Positions 24,395 through 36,774 of a DNA stretch of 64,000 bases are shown in pieces. The notes under the pieces are model-generated. The model was given only the letters and a program-made list of their open reading frames with translations. It did no database searches and was not told the origin of the DNA. Made by a program: the position numbers and the translations under genes. How positions within the stretch are numbered: the stretch's first letter is position 1; the number at the start of each line of letters is the position of its first letter. The stretch covers positions 153,813,920 to 153,877,919 of the forward strand of contig OZ020267.1 in the NCBI GenBank assembly GCA_963971225.1, given 5' to 3'. This DNA is from Melieria omissa (lineage: Eukaryota; Arthropoda; Insecta; Diptera; Ulidiidae).

Positions 24395-27300
24395 CAATTA
24401 TAGCCTAAAAATAATTTGAAAAGCAAAGGGCACAGCGGAACACTCTAACGTTCTGAAAGTGCGGGTTTGTGCTGTGCTGCGGTGTAAGTTTTAACAACAT
24501 GGCGTCTGCGGACAACACTGCCGCCGAGTGTTGATAATTTGCACGACGGCAGCAAGTCGGGGCGGTGGGCAGAGGCGACCAGTGCAGATTAATTGTTGTA
24601 CATATGCAAAGTTACATACACTATGGTACACTATGTAAGACATCTGTGCGAGTGTGTGTGGCTGGTGGCGAACTTACAAACGAGGTATTTACAAGCTAAA
24701 TGAAAGTGCGCTTTCGCAACAGTTAAAAGGGAAAGTGGCAAGTAGGGATAACTTGAAGGTGGACGTGTGGCGCAGAGCCACGATGAAGTTATGTGCTGTG
24801 ATGTAATTAGTTTGAAAAAGTATTCTACTAACTGAAACTGCTCAAGTAAATACAATGGGCCTCAAAGATTGAACGCTGAGTTAGTACCTAACTTCGATTA
24901 GTTTTTCAGCCATTCTTCTCACATTTATCCCATAAAACCCTAAAAGCATTGGTGGCCTATAAGTGGTTACTTGGTCCCAGTACTTGAAAAGCTGTCTTGT
25001 CTACACTCCTTCACAATTCTTTTTTGTTTACTTAAGTACTTACTCACTTATAGATACTTATATAGGTATGTACTATCATTTTTGTTAGTATTTCCTCGAA
25101 GGCGAAAATTCTAGGACCACTGCAAAAACTGTACAATACCCCCGAAATGCCAGATTTGCCACAATAAGGCGCCGCAACAAATGCCCAACTTGCAAAAGCC
25201 GCGAAAGTGTAATGGCGCAAACGTACATAAAATCAGCAGCCGGCCGCCATCTTGTGCCGAATGCACTGTGACTTTTTGTGGCGTGAAGCTGCCTTCAATG
25301 CCACAGCAGAAATATGGCAGCGTAAAAGTGATGCGGCAGAGCGGCGGCAGGCGGCGGGCGGTGGACGTGCGTTAACAAATTATTCATGGAATTCGGGCAG
25401 CGCGCACAAACTGACGCAGAGATGAGTTATTGAGGTTAGGAAAGTTTTTTACGGTTGAATGGGGAATACGGATCGTTGGTGCGGTGGTGGGTCGGGCGGC
25501 GGGGCAAGACGACAGTATGGAAAATATGCGTGGCCAGACCGGCGACGCACATAGACGCAGGCACGATTGGCTGCTGATGGCAACGGGGAAATGAAAAGAG
25601 GAAAAGCAGTTGAAGCCGAGTGTCGAACGGCAGGAAGGAAGGGAGCCAAACGAAATTGTGTGCTTAGTTGAAAATTTGCAAAAACATTGCGAATGTGGTG
25701 TGAAAAGAAAAATTTGATTTATGCCAACGCGGAGCAGAGCGGAGCGGAGTGTGGAGCGAAAAACGGATGAACGAACTTTTAGCATGTGTTTTAGTTTTAT
25801 GAGCACGTTTTTTGGGTGAGTGTGTGTGTGTGTGGCATTTGTAGGAGCCATAAAATAGACAGGCTGGGGAAATGGAAATTGCGGCGAGGAAGTGCCAACT
25901 ATGTAGAGTGTTATATAATATCCTCCAGAGAAGCGACAGTAATTTATGGGACTTGCGAGACTTTGGGATCGACACGCGCTGCTGCCTTAAAGTTACTGGC
26001 GGCAGCGGATTCCAGTTAAAAGCGACTAACATAATTTAAAAGCGCCAAACACATCAACAGCGACATCAACGAGAAGAATTTAAGTCAAGTCAGAGAAGGG
26101 AGCCATGAAGCAACAACAGCAACAACATGTTCGAGTTATTGCAGTCAGCCACGAGTTTCTAGTGCCGAGCTGTGGCGTTTCGCAGCGCTATTTGAAGGAC
26201 CTATAACAACAACAAGTTGTTCAAACTTGTTTCTATATACACAAAATATGTATTTAAGTAATCATATACATATTTACAATATTTATTGTTGCTTAGATAT
26301 TGCGAACGTATGTTCGGTGAGCAACGATCGAGTGGCCATTCTTCGCGTAGTTTAATATTCCTGACACTCTGACGCTGTGTGACGTTTTTCTGTATCGCAA
26401 ACGAACGCGACATGGCCACCCTTAGCCACCCACCCGTCGCCAGTCACATCGCTTCCACCAATGTCAGCAACATCATCCAATACACTGTCGCGCAGCGATG
26501 TGTGATGGTGCTGCATTGTTGTAGCCGCTGCTGCTGCCGCTGCCGCCGCCGCCATTTCCACCCTTGCTAATGTGCAAATAAAAATGTTAAAAGGGTCCTG
26601 TAGCACTCAATTACACGCCCTGGTGACCATTTGCTATGGCAACGAGTGGGCGGCTGGGCGCGACCGGCGCAAAACTGCCAACTGCCAACCGCCGCCGGGC
26701 ACCGAGCGCCGGGTGCGTTGGCTACGTGCTGGCGGCCAGTTGGTTGGCGGGGCGCGCTGCACGTTATGAGCGTAGCGATTTTACGCTTATGGCGCGCGAA
26801 CGGAAGTTGCCATCTTGTTGATGGCAGTTAAAGATAAAGTGGAGCGCGCGCTTCGCCCCGCGTCGGTGCCGCTTAATGCTTTTCGGGCGCGCAACTTTTT
26901 CTGCTGCTCATTTTTTGCTGACATTTTGTGCGCACGTTATTCGCATTGCTGCTGCTGCTGTTGCTTCTGTTGTTTGCGCTACAAAAGCTGCTGCCATTAG
27001 CGTTGGCCTTTTGGGCGCTCGGAGTGGCGGAGGGAGGCGGCAGCTTATGCGCTTCGTTGGCTTTTAATGCCACTCGCTGTTGGCTTCTTCTGTTTTGGTG
27101 ACTGTTGTTGGCATTTTGTCGCTTGCGAGTCTGTGGCGTTTATTTGCATTTTTCGGCGCAAAAGATGTCGCATTGGGGCGTGGAGTGTGTGGGGTGTTGG
27201 AAACGCTTGTTGGCATTTTTCTCGTTTTATGGGTTTTTCCTAATTTGCAATTGTAAATAATTGCCTTGAAGCGGTTTTGTCATGTCGTTAGGAAATTGGG

Positions 27301-28822
27301 TGGCAGTGGTTGGCACTTTATTTTTTTGTGCTGTTGGTTTTGTCCTCTGCTGCTACTCTGCTGTGCCACTTTCGAGCTCTCTTCGGTTCACTGTGACTGC
27401 TTTGCATAATTGCAAAATTTAATATGCTGGAACGTGGTGAAAATTTCAAATCGAAAGCAATTTTCTCGCATGCAATTAAAACTGCTCAAAGCGGCGCTGA
27501 CGTTGTGTCGTCGTTGAGCAATTTGTTGCGTTTTGTGGTGGCACTTGGCGCTTAATAAATGTCACCTGATTCATTGCCACAATGGCAGTTGTTGTTGGTG
27601 TGGTGTGTTGGTCAGAACGAATCCGATTACTCGTACACTGTGTGTGCACATAAATCTGCCGGCAACAGAGCAGAGGGAAAGAAGGTGCGCAAAACGAGCG
27701 ACTACCAAAACAACCCAACCCAACCCTTGCCCACTCGCCCGTCGCATTCATAGCATTCATCGCATCGCATTTGCGTTCCAATTTTCAGCGCCGAACGTCG
27801 CACAGTTGCCGCAAAATCGTCTAACGTCTTTTCGTCGACCGCATTTTCCATTCGCCGCTTGTTTCGGTGCTTCCAAATTTGTTGCTGCTGTGCTGGTGAC
27901 AAATCGTCTGCGGGTGCGGCTGCAGACAGGCATATTTGACTTGTCCGTCGATTGCCACCGCAACTGCCGCACCAGCTCCAAATGTAAATCACCAAAGAAC
28001 GAGCAGGCGTCAAGCTGCGCCCGCAGATGCCCTCTCGGCCGGCAACAACAATGGCGAAATGCAGAAATGTCACATTTTACGAAATTTAATTAAAAACCGT
28101 CGATTCTCCAAAACAACAAAATCCAACTGCCACTTTACCGCCAATAAAATGCGCATTTTTACAGCTCATAAACAAAGCGCCTTCAACGCCTCTGTCAGCC
28201 AGCGCGCGTTTCTCTTCCATAATTCAAAATTTTATTGAAAAAGCCCGCGCGGCAGCGAGCAGCGATGCGCAACTGGGAGTGTGGAAAAAATCACAAAATA
28301 AATTCAATAAATTATAATTAAATTATAACTTTTATGCTAATTTCAATACGCTGCGCAGCATCGAGGGCAGGCAGTGTGCGTCCGCGCAGCAAAGCGTTTT
28401 ACAGGCCGCCGAGAAGCCCTGCTGGGCGCCCACACTTTCCTCTGACAGCGATGAGTGTTGGAACGTTGAGGCGGAGGTGTTGCTGGAGAATCGTTGCAGG
28501 AAGTCGACCTGTTAACGTTCGATGCCGGCATCAGCTCCGGCACATTCCGGCCCACATTTTAATACGCTCGAACGACGCATCGAGGCGATTTTCACTTTAA
28601 TGTGCCATAAATATTTCTGGAGAACTTTTGCTGTATTCGATGCAGTAAAGATTAAAGTGCTGAATTGGCACACTTTTATGTTATTTTATAATTATTAAAA
28701 AGACTATTTGAATTCCTCACGGAACTTCTTGAACCGCTTAGATCTTTGGGTGAGAAATAAGTTTGGTGTGGTGCTCGCACTGTGTAGACAGCTGATCATT
28801 TCGCTCGGTTCGATTGCACACA
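24395..28822. other. Intergenic DNA, no gene recognised
   Basis: GC-patchy intergenic sequence. It includes GCTGCTGCC-type runs near 26525-26555 and GCTGCT near 26946-26960, a GT run near 25820-25833, and TACATA-rich short repeats. Several long open frames (for example plus 27533-28093) are rich in Cys, Arg and Ser and overlap equally long frames on the other strand, as expected for non-coding GC-rich DNA. No convincing exon was found. Confidence 0.5.
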
Positions 28823-28824
28823 TA

Positions 28825-29450
28825 CATATCGCACACGCACAACAAAAGTGACACAACTCAAAAATTTTTATTTTTCAGGAAACGCAAAAAACCCGTTTTT
28901 GAGCTAAATAAAAATTTTTTTCAAAAAACCTATAGACCGTTCAGTAGAAAATCATTACAGATTATGCTTTATGATAAGTTGCAAGAATTTTGTTTTTATT
29001 TTACACTAGAAAATCCAAAATTTTGAGTTGTGACTGTTTTGATGATATTTTAATTCAATAATTACGAGACTATTTCAAGTTATGCCACTTTTTGTGAATT
29101 TAATAATTACAAATTACAGTTTAAAAGTTGAAAGAAAAAATTTGAAAATTCATAATTAATTTTAATAATTAAAAATATATACAAAACTTGTCAGAATTTT
29201 GCTTAAAATTAACTTTAAAAAAATTTTATTTCATCAAAAGTGACATAATTTGAGTTAAGACACTTTTGCATTGAGCTGCAGCGATCAAATAGCATCAAAC
29301 TTCTGACATTGTCTTTTTGCAACAGTTAACAACAACAAAATATACTGAGCTTTTGCTGGTTGGTAGATTTATGCATTGTGCACATTAACACATAAACCCG
29401 AAAATGAAAAATTTTGAGTTGTGTCACTTTTGTAGTGCGTGTGCGATATG
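28825..29450. mobile_element. TA-flanked MITE, family A (626 bp)
   Basis: The termini are inverted repeats of more than 40 bases starting CATATCGCACACGCAC, with one mismatch in the first ~40. TA duplications lie at 28823-28824 and 29451-29452. The AT-rich interior has no coding capacity. This is a miniature inverted-repeat element mobilised by a Tc1/mariner-type transposase (inferred from the TA). A partial second copy in opposite orientation lies at 36296-36774. Confidence 0.92.
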
Positions 29451-29467
29451 TATATTAACTTCACTTA

Positions 29468-29711
29468 CATATCGCTCCTTCGCTGCAACTCAAAACTACA
29501 TCATTCCGAGAAAATTCAATTTTAAAATTTACCATTACAGGAAGTTCAAGGTATCAAAAAATTTTTCATGTCGTCTTGTGAGCAAAGTATTGAATATTTT
29601 ACAAAGAGGTTTTGACAGATAAAAGATCATATGCAGATACACACAGGGCTGCCATAAACTGACAAAAAAATTTTTTTAGTTATTACGTTCTTGCAGCGAA
29701 GGAGCGATATG
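29468..29711. mobile_element. TA-flanked MITE, family B (244 bp)
   Basis: Perfect 21-base terminal inverted repeats begin CATATCGCTCCTTCGCTGCA, with TA at 29466-29467 and 29712-29713. The first eight bases (CATATCGC) are the same as in the family A MITE whose end is only 17 bases away. The interior is non-coding. Confidence 0.92.
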
Positions 29712-29713
29712 TA

Positions 29714-31663
29714 TACATACAAACATATATATGCACATATATACGAAGGACGATACCTCAAGATGGAGTTGGTTTTATGTGATGTGTTTCATGTGATATC
29801 TTTTGGAAGATTCCCACCCTTCAATGTCAAAGAAAACATACGCATATACATCTCATATCAGTTGTATGTCGGGTTACCTTTTTAAAGAATTTTTATTTTT
29901 AGACAAAAAATCCATCTCGGATCAGTCGAAGCATTCCGACCTGCACCGCTGCCTCAAACCCTCAAAACTCTTTTCTACAATTACCTTACCTTGCAAATTG
30001 GTTTTGCCATACTTATACTACTCACTCCCTCTCTCCACCAGTCGACCGAAATTTGCAAAGTTCACTTCAAGTCGAACAACAATAATGACATGGCGCCCAG
30101 CAACTCAATTATGTTAATAAGTTTCACGCCCTCCGCACACAAACTTTTGCTCAAGTAAATCCACGCCAACACCTCTCACCCGCACCGCACCGCACAGAAC
30201 AGCACAGCAACTCAATTCAACCTGCAACTCTTGTCAAACTGAATTTCAAGCAATTTATGGCAAAATCAACAACACCAGCCCCGCCGCACCAATGCGCAGC
30301 GCTGAAACTAGAGTGGCAGATATAAATAAGATTTGCTGAAAAAAGCCAACAGGGCGTGCAGACGGTGCCGCCACCCCCACAGCGCTTGTAAAAGTCAATT
30401 CAACACCAATTAGGGATGATCATCGCCGCTTGTGGGGTCGCCTGGTGTGTCATTTGTTCCGTGCGCGTCGCATTGTTGCTGCCGTTGTTTGTTGAGTGTA
30501 ACTTGTCATAAATGCGCAGGGTCGCATCCGGGCGGTGGCGGCAGCAGGATAACAGCGCCGGGATGCACAAACAAGCAAATAAACAATTTATGTGCGCGCA
30601 GAAGTGTAGATGAAGTGGCCGGCTGCTGCGGGTGACTGTGCAGGCTGGCTGAGGCCGAGGGGGAGGTTGCGGTTATTGCGCCAGTCGAAACACCCTCGAG
30701 GCGCTGTGAGACGTGCAGCAACGACACTACGCACTTGAGCGAACAGGGCTGGGATGCTGGCGGTGGGTTGTTGTTGTTGTTGTTGTTGCTAACAATGGCC
30801 CGAGCAGCGAACAAACAAACAAAGTGCTACAGCATGCGAAATTGACTGTCACTGCTGCGGTGCGATGCGACACAGCCAGTCAGGAGCAACAGCAACAACA
30901 ACAACAACGTGTCGTGCGACGGGGTGTGTTAAACATGAATTATGAATTGTTATTGAGATGAATGTTATTGTTGTTGCTGCCGCCGCTGCTGTTTGCGTTG
31001 CGTTGTTGGCGCGCTCGAGTGGCAACTTGTAAGTTTGCATTTCCTCATTATCCTTGCAGCGCCGTCGTGCCGTTCTGCCACTGCCTGTGCCACTGTGCGG
31101 CTGTGTGTGTAATTTTATTGAAATCATGTTGAGTAATTGGCCGCGCACTCGGGGGTGGCTCCGGTTGCCGGCCGGGCTGGCCGTGGATAACATGCGGCAA
31201 GGATTAAGCCGTTTCATGCGGTTAATATTTATGGCCAACAATAACACACGCAGTTGATGTTCTAATTGTCTGTCGTTGTTCGCTCGCTCGCTGTGCTGGT
31301 GGTTGTTGTTGCGCGCACAGGTGGTGGGAGGAGAGGCCGGGGGTGCGAGGTTGCAGTGCGTCAAGTGTTTGTTGTTTTGCTAATTTGACCATAATTTGTT
31401 GTTTGTGTAAATTTGTTTGTGCTGTGCGCTTATGTAGTGACTTTTGTTATCACGCGAGGGATGCGGGTTGGAGGGGGGATTATGGTTGGAAAATTGAGAT
31501 TTTTACATATGTTCACATTGTGTAATGGATGGGATTTCGGTTTGGATAGAGCGAGAGCGGTGAATGGAGGGCGAGATCAAAGCTCATTACTTATGGTAGC
31601 ATTTTTGTGACAGTGGTGGCGAAAAGTTTTCATAGAACAATTAAAAAAAGAATCTAGATTATA
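29714..31663. other. Intergenic DNA, no gene recognised
   Basis: Ordinary intergenic sequence with a TTG run at about 30768-30788 and a CAA run at 30889-30908. Open frames here are short and repetitive. Nothing recognisable as a gene. Confidence 0.5.
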
Positions 31664-31844
31664 CGTGAAATAAGTGCTGTAAAGTAAAATGCTGCTACTT
31701 TTCCCCACTTTCAATGCCAGTATTTCAAAAAAGGAACCTTGCATAGTTGTAAAATCGCAAGAAAGAGTCGTTTTGATAATTATTTTCGAAATTACGGGCA
31801 ATTTTACGGTTGGTTGCAGATATGCAACTGTACCGTGTAAAGGG
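31664..31844 (-). mobile_element. Truncated piggyBac-type MITE (copy of the element at 61605)
   Basis: The complement of this segment starts CCCTTTACACGGTACAG and follows 61605-61793 closely. It is bordered by TTAA at 31845-31848. Homology stops near 31664 and no second terminus is found, so the copy has lost its other end. Confidence 0.82.
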
Positions 31845-31848
31845 TTAA

Positions 31849-34800
31849 GCAAAGATTTGCAAACTTATTAAAAACGAATGCACTTTTAGTTGTTGTTCTT
31901 TGTATATTTAGAGCTCACTTAAATGTTCTTATAAATGAATATTTGGCCCTTTCGATGCTCTCGCCGCTGTTAGCTCCATACAGCAGCCAGACTTGCCGTC
32001 CTCACTGTACTAATCCCAAAGAAAGTAGTCAACAAAATGTTGTAACAAAAGAGAGCCGAAAATGTTTTCATGAATGAATGCGACGACATTCAACGAAAAT
32101 GTCAAAATAGCTCATCAATGATCGACCGCGCCAATAAAGTCTGTGATAAATGTTGGACATGCAAGCAGAACGAACCCGAGCCACACCGAACAGAACCGTT
32201 CGCGCGGGTTAGAAAATGACAATGGGACCGCAGCGGCGGATTGGGGACTCTTTAAGCCACCATCGACGACTCATTAAACGACAATAAACACAAAAGCACA
32301 ACAGGAAGTGGCAGTCTTCGAAATGCTCAAAATATTTACAAAACAAAATGTAAATCACGCGCTGCGGCACAATGGAGCACAGCAGAGGGGAGCATCGGGC
32401 ACTGTCAGCCAATGTGTAGGAGCCGCTTTTGGGATGCAAATGATGCGGAGCAGAAGGAGGGCGGCCAACATGCGCGTCTGATTGTGCACTCGGCTTCTGA
32501 ATGCGCACGAGAACATTTGAACTATTGGGTTCAGCGGCAGCGGTGTCGCCGAATGTCAGCGTCAAAGCATCGTCGGCCTCAACGTGTGGGCTTAGAGATG
32601 CGCACAGCGGCTGGAAATTGTAATCCAAATGGATAGCTTCCTTAATGGCCAAGCAAGGCGGATTGTTGCTGCTTCTATCAATGCTGACCAGCCGCTGCAT
32701 GCTGCGCACGCCAACCTTTTCCTATTTGCCAGCCGCACTGTTCGAACGCTGCGCATGCGCAGTGCTGATGCTGAGCGCGGTCGTAAATTTTCAGCTTATT
32801 ACCAATAAGTTCAAGTGGCTTGTTAACAATTTAACACGTCTTAATCGTAAAATTTGTGTGCCGTGTGGCTGCGAAAAATTCACCAAAACGAAACGCAGAG
32901 CAAACGTTTGCCGAGTGACACTTTTGAAGGTGTGAATGCAGAAATTTAAATGCGCCAGCAACAAAAACCACACCGAACACATCAAATCAAAACTGCGAAC
33001 CGGTGAGGAGCGAGCAATGAAAAAGCCAAAAACAACAACACCGTGGCGCGCTCAGAATAGGCTTAGGTGCAGCCGCAAAACTGGTTCTGGCGCTCTGGCG
33101 GTCCGCGCCGCGGACTGTGGCCCGGCAACGAGTGTTTAGCCAAGAAGCCTCAACGACACTAAAAATCATGTTCACATCAATTGGCAGTTAATAATGATAT
33201 GCGTTTTTTGCCATTACGTCCTACTGTCGATTGTCCGCTGGCCGCACCAGAGCTGCCAGCTGATCGGTTCTGCGCATTGGAAGAGCGAATTTGTTGGCAG
33301 ACAAATTGACGCTCGAGTGTTGTTGGAACCCGATTGGGAGTGCTGTAAAGTCACACAGCGCCTTGATGCAACCACTCTGGCAGCACTGGCCACTGCTCAG
33401 CCTCCTACTCGCTGCCCGCTGCAAGTCGGCTTAAAGTTGGCCGTGGCAGCAGTGCGTGTGTGCCTCGCAACAAAAGACTTAAGTCATAAACTTTATGACA
33501 TTTCGCGAAAAATCCAGCGAATGTCATCAACGTAACAAATCGATTTGTGTTTTTGTATCGATTGAGGCTGCCTGCGCAGTGGCGTCGTGGTCGTTGCCGT
33601 TGCCGTCACTGAAGCTGTGTGGCGTTTTATTTGCATAATCACAACGCAACACGGCCGTTGCTGCTGTTATCGGCTGCGCGTGAATTCTCGGAAGATTTTA
33701 ATCTCTCCGGTACGGACGGCTCCTCGTCGATTGCTTTGTTCGATCGGTCCGGACGATGGGCTGTCATTTCCCATCTCCTCTCCGCGCCCATTTCTGAGCC
33801 AGCTTCATGATTTCATTGCTGTTTTCGCGAGTCTTAACGTTCTGTAATTGTCCTGTGCCATCGCATTCGGTGTCGATTTTTATGTCTTGTCGTGTCTGAT
33901 AATTTTGCATTTTTAATGTGCGAAGCTAAACATCACATTTTTCAACACACCATCGTCCAGTCACCGCCGCTGCGCCATAAACGTAAATATCGTTCATTTG
34001 ATTGCTTCGTGGCGGTGCTCGTCGATTGGCGCGTAAGTTCCGATTAGCAGAGATTAAACGAAACTTGAACGGAATCCCAATAAAGATGCTCGTTCCGGTG
34101 CAATTCGAAAGTGCTGGTAGAGATTTGAATGAGACTCTACTCCGGTTGTTACTTTAATTTCCACCTTTCATTCCATTCCCATTGGGTCAGTCTTGGCAAA
34201 CCTTCTGCTCTTCTCACCCATTAAACCTCGCGCCGACACCAAGCTTCCGTAAGTCTGGACTTGCCAGTCTCCGTGTCTTGTTTCGGGAAAGCACAAACAA
34301 TCTGCCTCACACTTCCGCCACACAATCGCCGACAACTTTTTATCATCAGCATCAACACTTCAGGTCGGTGTTGATTTCATGCACAGCGGAAGGTGCGACT
34401 TTTAAGAAATCGGATATAGATCTTCGTAGCTGATAGCGCACAGGCAATCAATTGAGGCATTAATTGACACCACGGACCATCTCGGAGACTCGCAGTCTGC
34501 TTGGCGTTCGATAAGTCGATAAGTTGCCAAGTGTCACTGCCCCTGCGCTCGTCGTCGCTGCTGCCACACACACACAATTGCTGCGCGTGACTCATGTGCC
34601 GTCTCGTCTGACTGACGGTTTGCCTATTTCGTTTGTGTGTGTCGTAATAATGGCTCAATGCCGAGCCGAGTTTCTTTGTAATTGTAGTTTTTAGGTTCTT
34701 TCTCCGTTCAATTTCTTTATGTTCTTTTACGATTTGTTTGCGGGGCTCTGGTGTGCTGCTGTGAAAGTGTGATATTGTGACACTTTTTATCGTTGTCCAA

Positions 34801-35250
34801 GGATTAACTTTGATTTTATGAGTCTATTTTCCCCGGGCAGCCAATGTGTCAGTGTGTGTTCCGAGCGTGGAAACAGTGAGAAGTGTTTTGTTGAAAACGG
34901 TTTGTAGCCTAAGTTATGAAAATGTTTTTCATATTTTTTTATTGCACCATATTCGATTCGGATTATATTCGTTTGTGTTTTTATTGTGCAATAATTTGAC
35001 GTTATTGAGCGCTGAGAAGTTATGCGGATTAAGCAACGAAAATTTGAATAAACACAATTGGACACCTCGGGAAGTGGAGCAGTTGTTTGGCGGCATTTAA
35101 GGGTTTACAGATTTTTACGAGGCATTTTATGTGGCAATTGTGTTGAAAACACATAATATTTTGTTTAAAACTGTATTTTCATGAAATTTTCATAGCTGAA
35201 AGAAGCAACAAGCTGCAGGTTTCTGTTCATATCTTTCTATTCTTTTCTAA
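31849..35250. other. Intergenic DNA, no gene recognised
   Basis: Mixed-composition intergenic sequence between the truncated MITE and the mariner relic. Open frames of 60-166 codons occur on both strands (for example minus 32709-32209) but lack domains and overlap one another. No transposon ends were found. Confidence 0.45.
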
Positions 35251-35252
35251 TA

Positions 35253-36295
35253 TTGGGTTGGGGAAAAAGTATTGAGCGTTTTTTATTAAAAATTCACATA
35301 ATTTTTTTTTATTAAAAAACATTTTATTGCTCCAAATATTGTCCATTCTTTTCGACAACTTCCTGCCATTTTTCGGCCAGAACCATTATTTACTTGTTGT
35401 GAAATTCCAGATGTTTTGCTTAAAAAACCTGGTCCAAGTGCCTTCCGCAGTCCTCTTTTGAGACCATTTTTTTCCAGCATGAGTGTGTTGAAAAGATCTG
35501 AACAAATGGTAATCTAAGGGTGCAATGTCAGAACTATACGGTGGATGCATTAAAAATTCCCAGCCAAAGTCTTGGCCAAAGTTTTTGTTGGATCAACTAA
35601 GATGTGTATGGTCTAGCGTTGTCGTGATGAAACACAACAACTTTCCTGTTGATCAATTCCAGCCTTTTTTCCATTTCTTGCTTCAACCGCATTTATTGCA
35701 AGCAGTAGAGGTTGGAATCAATCGTTTGGCCAGGCAATAGTAGCTCGTAATGGATTATATCCTTGAAGTCCCACCAAACGCACAGCATCACCTTCCTTAT
35801 CGTCAATCCTGGTTTTGACACCGTTTTTGGAGTTTCATCCTTTTTGCACCAAGATGGTTTTCGAACAACATTAACGTATGTGATCCACTTTTAATCACCT
35901 GATACCACACGTTTCAAAAATGGCTCGATTTCGTTCCATTTGAAGAGTAAATTGCAAATGAAAACTCGGTCCTTTACATTTTTTTCACTTAATTCATGAG
36001 GAACCCAAACATCGAATTTTTTGTTTAAACCAACTTTATGCAAGTGGTTTGAAACGGTTTTGTGGTCGATCTTTAGTTCCTTAGCGATGTCACGACTGCT
36101 TACATGACGGTCTTCTTGAAGCTCAGCCATAATTTCATAGACTTTTTCGGTGATGGGTCGACCAGAGCGAGGAGCTTCTTTCATTTCGAAATTTCCAGAT
36201 CGAAAACGTGCAAACCATTTCCTGGTAGTTGATTGAGAGTTGATAGAGTATCTTCATCATAAACAGCACAAATCTTTTCAGTTAGGTCTCTTTTC
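35253..36295 (-). mobile_element. Mariner element, 5'-truncated and inactive
   Basis: The 3' end is a mariner-type terminus starting TTGGGTTGGGGAAAAAGT next to a TA (35251-35252). The transposase reads leftward on the minus strand to a stop at 35326-35324. The other end is cut off at about 36295, where the sequence switches abruptly into a MITE fragment. The 5' terminal repeat and the first part of the transposase gene are therefore missing. Confidence 0.88.
35324..36295 (-). pseudogene. Mariner (DD34D) transposase pseudogene
   Basis: In order on the minus strand: remnants of the N-terminal domain (EKICAVYDEDTLS, then after a frameshift WFARFRSGNF), an intact linker and second helix-turn-helix (SGRPITEKVYEIMAELQEDR to WVPHELSEKN, 36184-35891), and the catalytic core. 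The core keeps SGD, HHDNARP and YSSDIAPLDYHLF, so codons for all three catalytic aspartates survive. It is nonetheless dead: a stop follows the first aspartate, more stops and frameshifts lie beyond it, and the N-terminal residues are missing. The C-terminus EKNGQYLEQ is typical. Sequence style fits the mellifera-like mariners common in insects (inference). Confidence 0.88.
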
Positions 36296-36774
36296 ATGTC
36301 AGAAGTTTGATGCTATTTGATTGCTGAAGCTCAATGCAAAAGGGTCCTAACTCAAATTGTGTCACTTTTGACGAAATAAATTTTTGTTAAAGTTAATTTT
36401 AAGCAAAATTCTGACAATTTTCGTATATATTTTTAATTATTAAAATTAATTATGAATTTTCAAATTTTTTCTTTCAACTTTTTAACTGTAATTTGTAATT
36501 ATTAAATTCAGAAAAAGTGGCATAACTTGAAATAATTCGGAAATTATTGAATTAAAATATCATCAAAACAGCCACAACTCAAAATTTTGGATTTTCTAGT
36601 GTAAAATAAAAAAAAATTCTTGGAACTTATCAAAAAGCATAATCTGTAAGGATTTTCTACTAAACGGTCTATTCGTTATTTAAAAAAATGTTGACTTAGC
36701 TCAAAAACAGTTTTTTGCGTTTCCTGAAAAATCACAAATTTTGAGTTGTCACTTTTGTTGTGCGTGTGCGATAT
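36296..36774 (-). mobile_element. Partial family A MITE fused to the mariner
   Basis: The complement matches bases 28825 to about 29309 of the family A MITE throughout, including the terminus CATATCGCACACGCACAACA next to 36774 (last bases slightly altered). The remaining ~140 bases and the other terminal repeat are absent; in their place begins the truncated mariner. Confidence 0.88.

Noticed and set aside
27533..28093. 186-codon open frame, plus strand
   Set aside because: Composition dominated by Cys/Arg/Ser with overlapping frames on both strands; no start or splice context and no domain.
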